From assembly GCA_965261775.1 (NCBI GenBank), contig OZ253477.1, forward strand, positions 2,046,001-2,110,000: a DNA stretch of 64,000 nt, in the 5' to 3' direction. Origin of the DNA: G965261775 sp965261775 (GTDB taxonomy: Bacteria > Pseudomonadota > Gammaproteobacteria > Eutrophobiales > Eutrophobiaceae). How positions within the stretch are numbered: the stretch's first letter is position 1; each line of letters begins with the position of its first letter. The position numbers were made by a program, and so were the translations under genes. Shown piece by piece: positions 43,066-51,672 of the stretch. The notes below the pieces were generated by a model. It was not told the origin of the DNA, made no database searches, and was given only the letters and a program-made list of their open reading frames with translations.

Positions 43066-43818
43066 TTATCTGTAATCCGGGTTCTCAAAGTCGAATCGGC
43101 AACCCGCGTCCCATTTTGATCGCTGATTGCCGTGCGCCGGGATTCCGTCCTTCAACAGCCTGGCCAGATGCATCAGATTCCAGGTCATGAATGTCGTGTT
43201 TCGGTTGGTGAAGTCATTTTCCGGCCCCCCGGAGCCTTCATCCAGATAGGATGGCCCGGGGCCGGCTTCCCCGATCCAGCCTGCATCTGCCTGTGGCGGG
43301 ATGGTATAGCCCAGGTGTTGCAGGGAATATAGAATATTCATGGCGCAGTGTTTCACGCCATCTTCGTTGCCGGTGATCAGACAGCCGCCGACTTTGCCAT
43401 AATAGGCGTATTGTCCGTGTTCGTTTAATATGGCTGAATTCGCATACAATCGCTCGACCACCTGGGTGCAGACAGAAGTTTTTTCACCCAGCCATATTGA
43501 TGTGCCCAGGATCAGGATGTTGGCCGCCATCACCTTTTCCTGTATTTCCGGCCAGTCGTCTTTTTCCCAGCCATGTTCCGTCATATCGGGGTAGACGCCC
43601 ATGGCGATGTCGTGATCCACTGCCCTGATCGTTTCCACCTGGACCTTGTTCTTCTCCAAAATTCCCTTTGTTATCTCCATCAGCCCCCAGGTGTGCGATT
43701 TTTCCGGTGATTTTTTCAATGTGCAGTTAATCAGCAGCGCCTTCAGATCGGAAAAATCATTGGGACAGTTTGTGTTCAATGCTTCTATCTTTTCTTTCGC
43801 CGTATTTGAGATGTTCAT
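43066..43818 (-). CDS. flavodoxin-like NADPH-dependent FMN reductase family protein
   Basis: 250 residues. The opening LKALLINCTLKKSPEKSHTW is the phosphate-binding loop of the flavodoxin-like fold; ANILILGTSIWLGEKTSVCT and the KVGGCLITGNEDGVKHCAMN stretch (FMN isoalloxazine loops) support it. The C-terminal 60 residues (NTTFMTWNLMHLARLLKDG) are conserved in this subfamily. Expected to be a cytosolic FMN-dependent oxidoreductase, substrate unknown. It is divergent from yaaA with 146 bases between the two starts. Confidence 0.85.
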   Translation of the reverse strand: MNISNTAKEKIEALNTNCPNDFSDLKALLINCTLKKSPEKSHTWGLMEITKGILEKNKVQVETIRAVDHDIAMGVYPDMTEHGWEKDDWPEIQEKVMAANILILGTSIWLGEKTSVCTQVVERLYANSAILNEHGQYAYYGKVGGCLITGNEDGVKHCAMNILYSLQHLGYTIPPQADAGWIGEAGPGPSYLDEGSGGPENDFTNRNTTFMTWNLMHLARLLKDGIPAHGNQRSKWDAGCRFDFENPDYR

Positions 43819-43964
43819 TTTCTGATGTCTCCGTCGTTGTCAGATATTGTCAAATGTGCAATCCGTTTCGTTTTTTCAACAGCGTGCAAAATACACTATA
43901 GCCCCATGTGTCCGTTTTTTTAATGATAAAATAATCAACGTGAATAAAAAATAAGGCGTCCCCG

Positions 43965-44738
43965 ATGATTATCGTAATTTCTCCCGCAAAAAAACTGGAC
44001 TATGAATCGTCGTTACCGTCTGTAGCCTGCACTGAACCCGGGTTTATGAAAGAGGCGAATCAACTCGCTTGCGCGATGCGTAAACTGGAGGCGGAATCGA
44101 TCTCACAACTGATGAATATCAGTCCCGCTCTGGGGCAGCTTAATTATCGGCGTTTTCAGCATTGGAAAACAAAGGCAGGACCTGCCGAGGCGCGTCCGGC
44201 TGTTTTCGCGTTCAGGGGCGATGTTTATGTTGGGCTTGATGCGGACACTCTGAGTGAGGATGATCTCGCTTTCGCACAGCGACATCTGCGCGTGTTGTCC
44301 GGGTTGTACGGTGTGTTGCGGCCACTGGACCGGATACAGGCGCATCGTCTGGAGATGGGAACGCGGTTTGCTATCGGCAAGGCGGAAAATCTTTATCAGT
44401 TCTGGGGTGATTCGATCACCGAATGTCTGAACAACGATTTGCAGGGGGCGGACAATACCCCGGCCGCGCTGATCAATCTTGCCTCGCAGGAATATTTTTC
44501 GTCAGTGCGTCCGGACAGCATTGACGCGCCGATCATCACGCCGGTCTTTAAGGAATATCGTAAGGGTGCGCTCAGGGTGATCAGTTTTAATGCAAAACGC
44601 GCGCGTGGCATGATGGCGCGCTTTATCATTCGTCATCGCCTGACCGATCCCGAGGCGTTAAAGACATTTTCCGATGGTGATTATTGCTACGATCCCGATC
44701 TGTCAGGCGCGAATGAGTGGTTGTTTCGGCGTGGCTAA
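43965..44738 (+). CDS. yaaA: YaaA family peroxide-stress protein
   Basis: 257 residues, usual length. MIIVISPAKKLDYES opens as in YaaA (DUF328), with ALGQLNYRRFQHW, FRGDVYVGLDADTL, LSGLYGVLRPLDRIQAHRLE and INLASQEYFSSV. In Escherichia coli YaaA lowers intracellular free iron during peroxide stress. AAGGCG lies upstream of the ATG. It ends exactly next to a convergent gene of unknown function. Confidence 0.95.
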   Translation: MIIVISPAKKLDYESSLPSVACTEPGFMKEANQLACAMRKLEAESISQLMNISPALGQLNYRRFQHWKTKAGPAEARPAVFAFRGDVYVGLDADTLSEDDLAFAQRHLRVLSGLYGVLRPLDRIQAHRLEMGTRFAIGKAENLYQFWGDSITECLNNDLQGADNTPAALINLASQEYFSSVRPDSIDAPIITPVFKEYRKGALRVISFNAKRARGMMARFIIRHRLTDPEALKTFSDGDYCYDPDLSGANEWLFRRG

Positions 44739-45278
44739 TCAGGGCAGTTTTTCCGATTTTGCATTTGACCAGTCAGGGTTAAAGGCAAGCACCCGGCTTT
44801 CCCCCGGAAGCGCAGGATTGAATAGACTGTTGTGCCAGAAAGTAAATTGATATTGTGGATGCTTTATTGGCAGCTTGTGAATTTCAACGGGAATTTGAAA
44901 GCGCTGATTGTTTTGTTCAAAAATTAAAGTACAGGTTTTCGTTGCAACCAGTTTTGCGTAAATTCCGGAGCCGGGACCAAACAGTGCTGTTATCTCATTC
45001 GCGAAGTCCTTCGGGTCCTGATAATACGTTCCCGACAATAGCCGGATGGCCTCTTCCCAGCGTTCAAGCGGTTCGTGGTTTTTTTTTACGATATGCCGGA
45101 ATTGCGCGGTAATGTTTTCCGGAGGCGCTTTGGTGATCAATGTGATAATCCGCCCTGGCAGTGTATTTTTATCCATAACGATGCGGGGGCGCATGCCTTC
45201 GGTGGGCCTTCCGTCGCCAGCCCGGACAGACTGTTGTCTGATGCGGCACTGCCAGTAAAGAAAATCATAATTTGTCAC
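44739..45278 (-). CDS. conserved hypothetical protein
   Basis: 179 residues from GTG 45278 (GGAAA eight bases upstream); an in-frame TTG at 45296 would add six residues. The opening VTNYDFLYWQCRIRQQSVR and GRPTEGMRPRIV suggest a defined family, and the middle has LTALFGPGSGIYAKLVATK-like strands, but I cannot name it. No signal peptide or membrane segment. It is convergent with yaaA (the two stops are adjacent). Confidence 0.6.
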   Translation of the reverse strand: MTNYDFLYWQCRIRQQSVRAGDGRPTEGMRPRIVMDKNTLPGRIITLITKAPPENITAQFRHIVKKNHEPLERWEEAIRLLSGTYYQDPKDFANEITALFGPGSGIYAKLVATKTCTLIFEQNNQRFQIPVEIHKLPIKHPQYQFTFWHNSLFNPALPGESRVLAFNPDWSNAKSEKLP

Positions 45279-45428
45279 TTTTTTTCCGGTGTCCAAAATA
45301 GAAGCCCGCCATTTTCTAATTTATTTTCTATAATTTTTTGTCTCCGGCGTTATCATATCAATATCTGGATTGAATACGCCATTCAACTTTTTGCATGAAA
45401 CCAAATGGCGGAAGGAGGGGCGATAATA

Positions 45429-46190
45429 ATGATTGAAGCGGTCCTGTTTGATTTAAGTGGTGTCTTGTATATTGATGATCAGGCATTGCCCGGTGCGCTG
45501 GATTCGATTCAAAGACTGAATAGATCAAATATTCCCATACGGTATTTGACGAATACCACGCGCAGCCCCAGGAAGGCAGTGCTGAGTAAACTGAAAAAAA
45601 TGGGATTTAATATCGCTGAGGATGATCTTTTTACTGCCCCGGTGGCGACTCACGCCTATTTGCGTGTGAACAATCTTTCCCCCTGTTTATTGGTGTATCC
45701 GAACTTAAAGCAGGATTTTGCCGATTTGATCGGTAATACGCCCAATGCCGTTGTGGTTGGTGATGCGGCGCAGGAATTTTCCTATGACAATATGAATACG
45801 GCGTTTCGAATTTTGATGCGGGGTGCGCCGTTAATCGCCATGGGAAAGAATAAGTATTTCCGGGAAGCCGATGGATTAAGTCTTGATATGGGCCCTTTTG
45901 TCGCCGCATTGGAATTTGCGGCTAATACGGAGGCGATCGTCATCGGGAAACCCGCCCCAACCTTTTTTGAGGCGGCTGTCGACAGTCTGGCCTGCCCGGC
46001 TGACAATATTGTGATGGTGGGCGATGATGTCACATCGGATGTGATCGGCGGTCTGGATGCGGGTTTACAGGGAATTTTGGTCAGAACCGGAAAATATCAG
46101 GCAGGGGATGAAGCGCAATTACAGGGCCGGGGCCTGTGTGTTAACGATATTAATGAAACTGTGGACTGGATTTTATCGCAGATTCAATGA
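45429..46190 (+). CDS. HAD-IIA family hydrolase (HDHD2/LHPP-like)
   Basis: 253 residues from ATG 45429, with AAGGAGG about 11 bases upstream. HAD motifs: I, VLFDLSGVLYIDD, in which the second Asp of DxD is replaced by Ser (DLSG), as in the LHPP/HDHD2 subgroup; II, RYLTNTTRSP; III and IV, IVIGKPAPTFF and VMVGDDVTSDVIGG. The type IIA cap lies between. Members hydrolyse phosphohistidine, pyrophosphate or small sugar phosphates. The precise substrate is open. Confidence 0.9.
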   Translation: MIEAVLFDLSGVLYIDDQALPGALDSIQRLNRSNIPIRYLTNTTRSPRKAVLSKLKKMGFNIAEDDLFTAPVATHAYLRVNNLSPCLLVYPNLKQDFADLIGNTPNAVVVGDAAQEFSYDNMNTAFRILMRGAPLIAMGKNKYFREADGLSLDMGPFVAALEFAANTEAIVIGKPAPTFFEAAVDSLACPADNIVMVGDDVTSDVIGGLDAGLQGILVRTGKYQAGDEAQLQGRGLCVNDINETVDWILSQIQ

Positions 46191-46206
46191 TAAGACGACA
46201 GGGTTA

Positions 46207-46623
46207 TTATTGGTGCATGCTTCCAGGGAAGTTTTCAAGTTCATTATCTATCTTGTAGTAATCTCCTGCATCAGATACAAAGATGTTTTTTGCCACCTGG
46301 AGACCGGTCGGCAGATCAAGAGTCCCCGCCGCAACACAGATATATTCTTCATTCAGCGGTTGCCAGAAAATACTGGCGCCGCATTCCATACAAAAACCGC
46401 GTTGTGCGCGGTCGGAAGATTGGTACCATTTCAGACTGCGTTTCTCTGTCAGGACCAGCTTGTCCGTCTCTGTCGCCGTATAGACCGCATAGTTTCCGTG
46501 CGTGCGCTGGCATTGTCCGCAATGGCAATTGACCGCTTCTCTGAATGTTCCGTTCACATGATAACGGACGCCCCCGCATAAACATCCACCGCTACAGGTA
46601 TTTTTCGACAAGGTGTTTTTCAT
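46207..46623 (-). CDS. GFA family (CENP-V/GFA domain) protein
   Basis: 138 residues from ATG 46623 (GAGGA eight bases upstream); the longer frame to 46686 has no site. Zinc-binding cysteines are in SGGCLCGGVRYHV, NCHCGQCQRTHG and GFCMECGASIFW, the GFA signature. The namesake catalyses addition of glutathione to formaldehyde, but most members are uncharacterised. A formaldehyde link would fit the methylamine-type genes further right; that is inference. Confidence 0.88.
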   Translation of the reverse strand: MKNTLSKNTCSGGCLCGGVRYHVNGTFREAVNCHCGQCQRTHGNYAVYTATETDKLVLTEKRSLKWYQSSDRAQRGFCMECGASIFWQPLNEEYICVAAGTLDLPTGLQVAKNIFVSDAGDYYKIDNELENFPGSMHQ

Positions 46624-46646
46624 GGGACAGGTCCTCGTATTGTTTG

Positions 46647-47363
46647 TCAGTCGTTGATATTGATGGCCAGAAAATTGGCGATCCACTGCATCACCACGGA
46701 ATTATCCGGCGTTATTGACAGTGAATCGTAACCCGCTTTAACCCTGTTGTCTGGAATATGCTTTGATTCAATTGCGATCAGGCGGCGGCTGAAATCATTG
46801 TCGAATTCGGGGTGACCCTGAATCCCGATAAAATGATCGCCGGACTGAAACATGAAATTTTCACAATGCTCGTTACTGGCAAGCAAAACAGCTCCTTCAG
46901 GCATTGTGACCACCCGATCCTCATGGTGAATCACCATATTGAATTTAAGCTGATGTGGTTTTGTCCATGCTTTGTGTTGTAACAGGCGATTTTCAATGAC
47001 GCCAAATTTTATCCCTGTTTCGTTTTTTGCCACCGTTCCGCCCAGCGATTTGGCAAGAAGCTGGTGTCCAAAACAGATCCCGGCCACCTTCTTTTGCCGC
47101 TTCCAGCATTGCCTGATGAAATCTTCCAATTCCCTTATCCAGGGCAAGTCATCGTTCACACTGTGAAGACTGCCTGTCGTGATATAGGCGTTGCATTCAT
47201 TGATGTCCGCGGGGAAACGAGACCGGGGCGCGTCATAGATGACAAACTCCGGCTCAAGGGAGATATTGCGAAAGGCCTGTATCAACATATCAGGATAATT
47301 GGTGAATTGATCATCCTGTAGACGTTCAGACATATACCCGCATTCAAATATGCCCACTTTCAT
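46647..47363 (-). CDS. class I glutamine amidotransferase-like protein
   Basis: 238 residues. The nucleophile elbow VAGICFGHQLLAKSLGG (Cys near residue 96) and the closing IQGHPEFDNDFSRRL (His, Glu) give a complete Cys-His-Glu triad. The family includes free-standing hydrolases acting on gamma-glutamyl amides and GMP synthase-like proteins. It has no synthase domain and no partner next to it. A related but distinct copy lies at 49942-50655. Confidence 0.88.
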   Translation of the reverse strand: MKVGIFECGYMSERLQDDQFTNYPDMLIQAFRNISLEPEFVIYDAPRSRFPADINECNAYITTGSLHSVNDDLPWIRELEDFIRQCWKRQKKVAGICFGHQLLAKSLGGTVAKNETGIKFGVIENRLLQHKAWTKPHQLKFNMVIHHEDRVVTMPEGAVLLASNEHCENFMFQSGDHFIGIQGHPEFDNDFSRRLIAIESKHIPDNRVKAGYDSLSITPDNSVVMQWIANFLAININD

Positions 47364-47466
47364 TTTGACACCTTCCTGAAAATGTAAAATACACTACCCG
47401 TTGTTCAAGGTGAAGTAATTTGCCGGCCCTTTTCTCGCCGCTGTCCGTTCTCTCTTCGTCGCAAGG

Positions 47467-47877
47467 CTACTTCCCGCCGGTGCGGTGTTGTTTTTGCATC
47501 GGATTCACGGCCTTTTTGGGTTTGGTGCTGAACAATCTTTCAAGAAAGGTTTCCTTTTTTTCAGACTTTGCGCGTGTATCACTGTCCTTTCTCCGCGCTT
47601 TTTTGTTGTCTGCGGGGGCCGGTTCGGTGGCGCCGGATGGGGGTTTGCCCTTGTTCTGCAAGGCTTTCATACAGTCGTTGACGGCGCCAAGCCTGATCAT
47701 GTGCAAATCCCGATCGGAATATCCCTTGTCGTTTTTAAATTCAGCGGTAACACGCTGTGCTTGACGTTCACACGTCTCTTTCAATCGGGAGTCCTCCATG
47801 TCGGCATAAGTGACACCGGATGAAAAAAACAGAAAGATAACGGCGATGATATATCGGGTTTGTAATTTTAAGCGCAT
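47467..47877 (-). CDS. small secreted or periplasmic protein, unknown function
   Basis: 136 residues. Clear signal peptide (YIIAVIFLFFSSGVTYA, cleavage near residue 25), then a helical part with two Cys (KETCERQAQRVTAEF and RLGAVNDCMKALQ) and a highly charged Lys/Arg tail. The two Cys could form a disulfide in the periplasm. I do not recognise the family. It lies downstream of etfA with 22 bases between. Confidence 0.65.
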   Translation of the reverse strand: MRLKLQTRYIIAVIFLFFSSGVTYADMEDSRLKETCERQAQRVTAEFKNDKGYSDRDLHMIRLGAVNDCMKALQNKGKPPSGATEPAPADNKKARRKDSDTRAKSEKKETFLERLFSTKPKKAVNPMQKQHRTGGK

Positions 47878-47899
47878 AAATTTCTCCTGTTGTATTCGT

Positions 47900-48868
47900 T
47901 CATTCTTTTTTCGCGTTTAATTGTCGGATCATTGCCGGGACAATTTCTGCAAAATCGCCCACAATCGCATGATCCGCTATCTGCATCAGTGGCGCGTTGA
48001 CATCGGTATTGATGGCGAGGATATATTTCGCATGACGTATCCCTGAAAGGTGTTGTATCGCGCCCGATATTCCGCAACCGATATAGAGTAAAGGTGATAT
48101 CGTCGCGCCGGTCTGCCCGACAAGGTATTCCCGAGGGGCAAAATCATTTCCGATGGCGCCGCCAGACGCGCCAAGCGCCGCGCCCAGAGTGTCTGCCAGT
48201 TGTTCAAGTATATTCAGTTTTGACGCTTCCCCGATCCCCCGCCCTCCGGCAACGACAATATCCGCGGTATCAATCGGCGGTCGTCTGGAAGGATGACGTT
48301 TTACCTTGACCCGTTTTGTCAGGATAGCACATTCCGCAACGGTATTTTCAACGGTGTCCAAATCGTAATAGTCATCGCGGGCAGATATTTTGAGCGCACC
48401 GGGTTTGACTGTGATGAAACGGGGTTTTTGTCCGATGATTTCGATATCCGTTAAATATTTTCCGCCGTATATTTCCTTGACGCCGAATACTTTTTCACCT
48501 TTCAGGTAAAAGTCTTTTACTCCGGAGGCCAGCCCGGTTTTGAATTCAATGGATAAACGCGGAAAAATATCCTGCGCCATGGATGTGGCACCGGAAAAAA
48601 CAATATCGTAATCATTATTTTTTATGAGTGTCTGCAACGCGAAAGCGTGTGCCTCGGGGCTGTAGTTATCCGGGGCGATCCCTTTAAGGATGTTAACGCG
48701 CTTGAGTTTGTATGGCGTTAATAATGCAAACTCCGCCTGTTCGGGCCTGCCGACAAAGACAATTTCCGTCTCGGCATCTTCCAGCGCTGTCAGCCTTTCC
48801 AGTATTCCCAGCGTGGCCCTTTTGATGGAAGCCACGCCAGGTTCCGAAAAGACAAGGTATCGTTTCAT
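47900..48868 (-). CDS. etfA: electron transfer flavoprotein alpha subunit
   Basis: 322 residues. The C-terminal FAD domain is unmistakable: VAGGRGIGEASKLNILEQLA, APREYLVGQTGATISPLLYI, GISGAIQHLSGIRHAKYIL and NTDVNAPLMQIADHAIVGD. EtfAB takes electrons from acyl-CoA, sarcosine or similar dehydrogenases to ETF-quinone oxidoreductase. The start overlaps the etfB stop (ATGA). The position in this stretch is distant from the common isc-type etf loci, suggesting a dedicated, pathway-linked pair. Confidence 0.95.
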   Translation of the reverse strand: MKRYLVFSEPGVASIKRATLGILERLTALEDAETEIVFVGRPEQAEFALLTPYKLKRVNILKGIAPDNYSPEAHAFALQTLIKNNDYDIVFSGATSMAQDIFPRLSIEFKTGLASGVKDFYLKGEKVFGVKEIYGGKYLTDIEIIGQKPRFITVKPGALKISARDDYYDLDTVENTVAECAILTKRVKVKRHPSRRPPIDTADIVVAGGRGIGEASKLNILEQLADTLGAALGASGGAIGNDFAPREYLVGQTGATISPLLYIGCGISGAIQHLSGIRHAKYILAINTDVNAPLMQIADHAIVGDFAEIVPAMIRQLNAKKE

Positions 48869-49674
48869 TGTTGTGAGTGGTTGTATCCGGGCAGTTCGGA
48901 TGAGATCAGGGCATCTGCAATTTCTTTTGTGACGTTTTCGATTTGATCATGACGGGTGGCGTAAGACAGCTTGCCCGTTTTTCTTTCCGGAGCCGCGCGG
49001 AGTTTCGAGTAACGAAGATAGCTGTCGGGTCTGGCGAGGACGATCTCGTCCATTGTCAATTCGACCAGCGGCTTTTTACGGGCGGCCAGGATATGCGGAT
49101 AAGGGGCGTATCGCGGCTTGTTTATCCCGTAGTGACAGGCGACAACCGCCGGCAAACGGAGTTGATAGATTTCGGTAACGCCGCCTTCAATACGGCGTTC
49201 CAGCCGCATTTCATTTTCGGTGACATGGCATTTTATTGCCCTTGTGACACAGGCGAAGTTTAGTGATTGCGCGAGAAGCTGGGGAACCTGGGCACTTTCA
49301 TCGCCAAACGATTCCGTTCCGCATAAGATCAGATCAGCCTGTTTTCCGCTTTTATCAATCGCACCTTGCAGGGCAAGGGCGGTTATGCAGGGATCAAGTC
49401 GCTCCTCCGGTGTTCGTACCAGAATGGCGTCATCCGCGCCCATCGCCATGGCGGTGATTAATGCCTCGGAACGTTGTTTATCGCCCACGCGGACGGCCGT
49501 TATGGTTGATACGGGAAATTGTTCACGGATTAGCAGTGCCTGTTCGACGGCACACTCATCTTCCGGGTTGATGTCCCAGCGCAAATTTTCCGTTGCGATA
49601 TAGTCGCCTTTACGGTTTGGGATAATATTTGAACGAATATCAGGGATTTGTTTCACACAGACAAAAATATTCAT
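48865..49674 (-). CDS. etfB: electron transfer flavoprotein beta subunit
   Basis: 269 residues. MNIFVCVKQIPD, AVEQALLIREQFP, ALITAMAMGADDAILVR and ESFGDESAQVPQLLAQSLN match EtfB, which binds AMP and dimerises with EtfA. The segment RLPAVVACHYGINKPRYAPY corresponds to the recognition loop (LPAV...N..RY), slightly diverged. It is the first gene of the pair and is translationally coupled to etfA. Confidence 0.94.
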   Translation of the reverse strand: MNIFVCVKQIPDIRSNIIPNRKGDYIATENLRWDINPEDECAVEQALLIREQFPVSTITAVRVGDKQRSEALITAMAMGADDAILVRTPEERLDPCITALALQGAIDKSGKQADLILCGTESFGDESAQVPQLLAQSLNFACVTRAIKCHVTENEMRLERRIEGGVTEIYQLRLPAVVACHYGINKPRYAPYPHILAARKKPLVELTMDEIVLARPDSYLRYSKLRAAPERKTGKLSYATRHDQIENVTKEIADALISSELPGYNHSQQ

Positions 49675-49744
49675 GTGATTTCGTTCTCTTTAGATCGAAC
49701 AAGAATATGACGATAGCGGATTTTCAGGGCATATATGACGGGGA

Positions 49745-49933
49745 TCAGTCTTTATCTGTTAAATGGGTGGTATTTGCGCCACGGTTTTTCCAGTAAAGAT
49801 AGATTGACAGCCCGGCGGCAAAAATTCCCATGATAAAACCGGCGATTTTTATCGGGCCGACTCCGTTTGTCACAACATAACCGCAAAGCGCGATTACGAT
49901 AAACAGCACAACGCTTGCGGTAGTTGTCTTCAC
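49745..49933 (-). CDS. small membrane protein with two helices
   Basis: 62 residues from a GTG at 49933, 8 bases after the amidotransferase gene stop. Two hydrophobic helices: VVLFIVIALCGYVVTNGVG and IAGFIMGIFAAGLSIYLYW. The tail is polar. The function is unknown. Its position between two well supported genes and the closeness to the upstream gene support it. Confidence 0.5.
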   Translation of the reverse strand: MKTTTASVVLFIVIALCGYVVTNGVGPIKIAGFIMGIFAAGLSIYLYWKNRGANTTHLTDKD

Positions 49934-49941
49934 GGTGTCGT

Positions 49942-50655
49942 TTATTTCAGATGGGTTATAAAATTATTATATATCAGTTTTGCCGAGTCGTTAAATTCCG
50001 CCATGTTTTTTTTGGCCGCGTTATCCAACTCTTCCAGGGCGCCGGGGCCGAATGTTTTTTCAAGCGATTGTTTGTATTCGGGAACTTCCCCCCAGTCGGA
50101 AATCGTCGTGTCAATCAACTCAATATGACATTGCATACTGAAGGCCGATTCGCCGAATTGCAGTGATTGAACGGGGCAGACAGGCGATTCCGCGAGGACA
50201 GTGCTGCCGGGCGGTGGCGTTATCACTTCGGCGCCGTGCCATTGCAGGCTTTTAATATTTTTCCGCGAGCCTGAAAATAAAGTGGATTGCTGACCTGCAT
50301 CGGTGAGCACGATATCCAGAATACCCACTTCCGGTTTTGCCATCTTTCCGACCCTGCCACCAAGCGCATCGGCCATCAGTTGATGTCCGAGGCAAAAGCC
50401 CAAAAAGGGTATATTCAGTTCAATGATCGCTTTCCTTATCGCTTCTTTTTCGGTGACAAGCCAGGGATATTCGCGTTCCTGCCAGACATCCATCGGGCCG
50501 CCCATGGCAATCAAGGCATCATAGCTTTCCAGTTCGGGAATGGTTTCGCCTTCATCCAGCTCAACGGTATCCCAGTGTATGCCGTCCTTTTTCATGAAAT
50601 TGCAAAATATGCCGGGATGTTCGACGGCGAGATGCTGAAATACAAGAATATTCAT
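49942..50655 (-). CDS. class I glutamine amidotransferase-like protein
   Basis: 237 residues. Opening MNILVFQHLAVEHPGIFCNF is typical of GuaA-like stand-alone amidotransferases. Nucleophile motif IPFLGFCLGHQLMADALGG (Cys near residue 87) and AFSMQCHIELID (His, Glu) complete the triad. It is transcribed away from the regulator at 50830 across a shared 174-base region with a perfect palindrome, so it may be a regulated member of the gamma-glutamyl amide pathway encoded to the right. Confidence 0.88.
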   Translation of the reverse strand: MNILVFQHLAVEHPGIFCNFMKKDGIHWDTVELDEGETIPELESYDALIAMGGPMDVWQEREYPWLVTEKEAIRKAIIELNIPFLGFCLGHQLMADALGGRVGKMAKPEVGILDIVLTDAGQQSTLFSGSRKNIKSLQWHGAEVITPPPGSTVLAESPVCPVQSLQFGESAFSMQCHIELIDTTISDWGEVPEYKQSLEKTFGPGALEELDNAAKKNMAEFNDSAKLIYNNFITHLK

Positions 50656-50718
50656 GTTTGTAATCCTGATAAAATATAAGAGGGAAGTGTAATCAATTTA
50701 TCTGTGCCTGGCATATAT

Positions 50719-50733
50719 CTCTATACTATAGAG
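50719..50733. promoter_or_regulatory. perfect palindrome in divergent promoter region (candidate operator)
   Basis: CTCTATACTATAGAG is a perfect 7-1-7 inverted repeat in the interval between the divergent amidotransferase gene and the XRE/cupin regulator gene. Its position suits autoregulation of the regulator and control of the neighbour. Direct evidence is only the symmetry. Confidence 0.45.
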
Positions 50734-50829
50734 GTATCAGATTTTCTTGAACATATTGTCTTATATTGCAAGGCGTAGTGAGATTGGTCGCATCTTCCCA
50801 TGATTTTATTTTTTCAAAGAGCCTGAATA

Positions 50830-51480
50830 ATGTCTGATGATGCTGCCCCGGACTATTCCGATGAAAAGGTACCCCGGACAAGGGATGCTTTATTGGAAGA
50901 GGGTGAAAGGCAGTTGGAAGTCGCTGTCGGTTCACAAATACGTATATTCCGTCAACAATTAAAAATGACTGTGGACGAGGTTGCCAAGCAGGCGGGGTTG
51001 TCCCAGGGAATGCTGTCCAAGATTGAGCGCGGGGTCACCGCGCCTTCCTTGAGGACGCTTTATACCCTGACCAGGGTCTTGAATGTTCCGGTGACTTCCC
51101 TGTTTCGAAAGTATGAAGAGCAACGGGATTGCAGTTTTGTGCGTTCTGGTGAAGGCTTGCTCATTGAGAGGCGCGGCACGCGCGCGGGTCATCAGTACCA
51201 GCTTCTTGGACATAATATTGGCAAGCTGACTTCACTGGAGCCGTATTTGATTACCCTGACCGACGAATCCGAAGTTTTTCCCCTGTTTCAGCACAGCGGT
51301 ATTGAATTTATCTACGTACTGGAAGGTGAGGTTATTTATCGACATGGTAATGATACCTACCATATGAAAGTCGGCGATTCCCTGTTTTTTGATTCCGATG
51401 CCCCGCATGGGCCGGAAGCACTGTTACAGGTCCCGATACGTCTGTTGACCTGTATCTATCGGGCCGGTATTGATGAATGA
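50830..51480 (+). CDS. XRE-type regulator with C-terminal cupin domain (PuuR-like)
   Basis: 216 residues. HTH of XRE type at about residues 38-95 (RIFRQQLKMTVDEVAKQAGL, SQGMLSKIERGVTAPSLRTL), and a cupin at about 135-212 (GIEFIYVLEGEVIYRHG, KVGDSLFFDSDAPHGPEAL). This layout is that of PuuR and related repressors which sense polyamine or amino acid metabolites. It stands directly upstream of the glxBCD-glnT genes and divergent from an amidotransferase, both plausible targets. Confidence 0.92.
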   Translation: MSDDAAPDYSDEKVPRTRDALLEEGERQLEVAVGSQIRIFRQQLKMTVDEVAKQAGLSQGMLSKIERGVTAPSLRTLYTLTRVLNVPVTSLFRKYEEQRDCSFVRSGEGLLIERRGTRAGHQYQLLGHNIGKLTSLEPYLITLTDESEVFPLFQHSGIEFIYVLEGEVIYRHGNDTYHMKVGDSLFFDSDAPHGPEALLQVPIRLLTCIYRAGIDE

Positions 51481-51494
51481 TCTCAATCTTAAAG

Positions 51495-51535
51495 ATATTC
51501 CTATTTAGAATATATTATTCCAAATAACTTGGAAT
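51495..51535. promoter_or_regulatory. two adjacent inverted repeats upstream of the glx operon (candidate operator)
   Basis: ATATTC (51495-51500) pairs with GAATAT (51508-51513), and ATTCCAA (51517-51523) pairs with TTGGAAT (51529-51535). Both have ATTC/GAAT-type half sites and lie 135-180 bases before the glxB start, in the only long gap before the operon. They may bind the XRE/cupin regulator encoded just upstream. Confidence 0.45.
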
Positions 51536-51672
51536 CCTTATTTTCCTATACTAAACTGTGTTTCAGTAGCTGATTTGGAAAATACGCGATCAAAAAAGGC
51601 TGTATTATCGTCATTATAGTGCGTGCAATATTCATGAAACGAATAAATTATTCTCTTTTCAGGTAGTTATTT

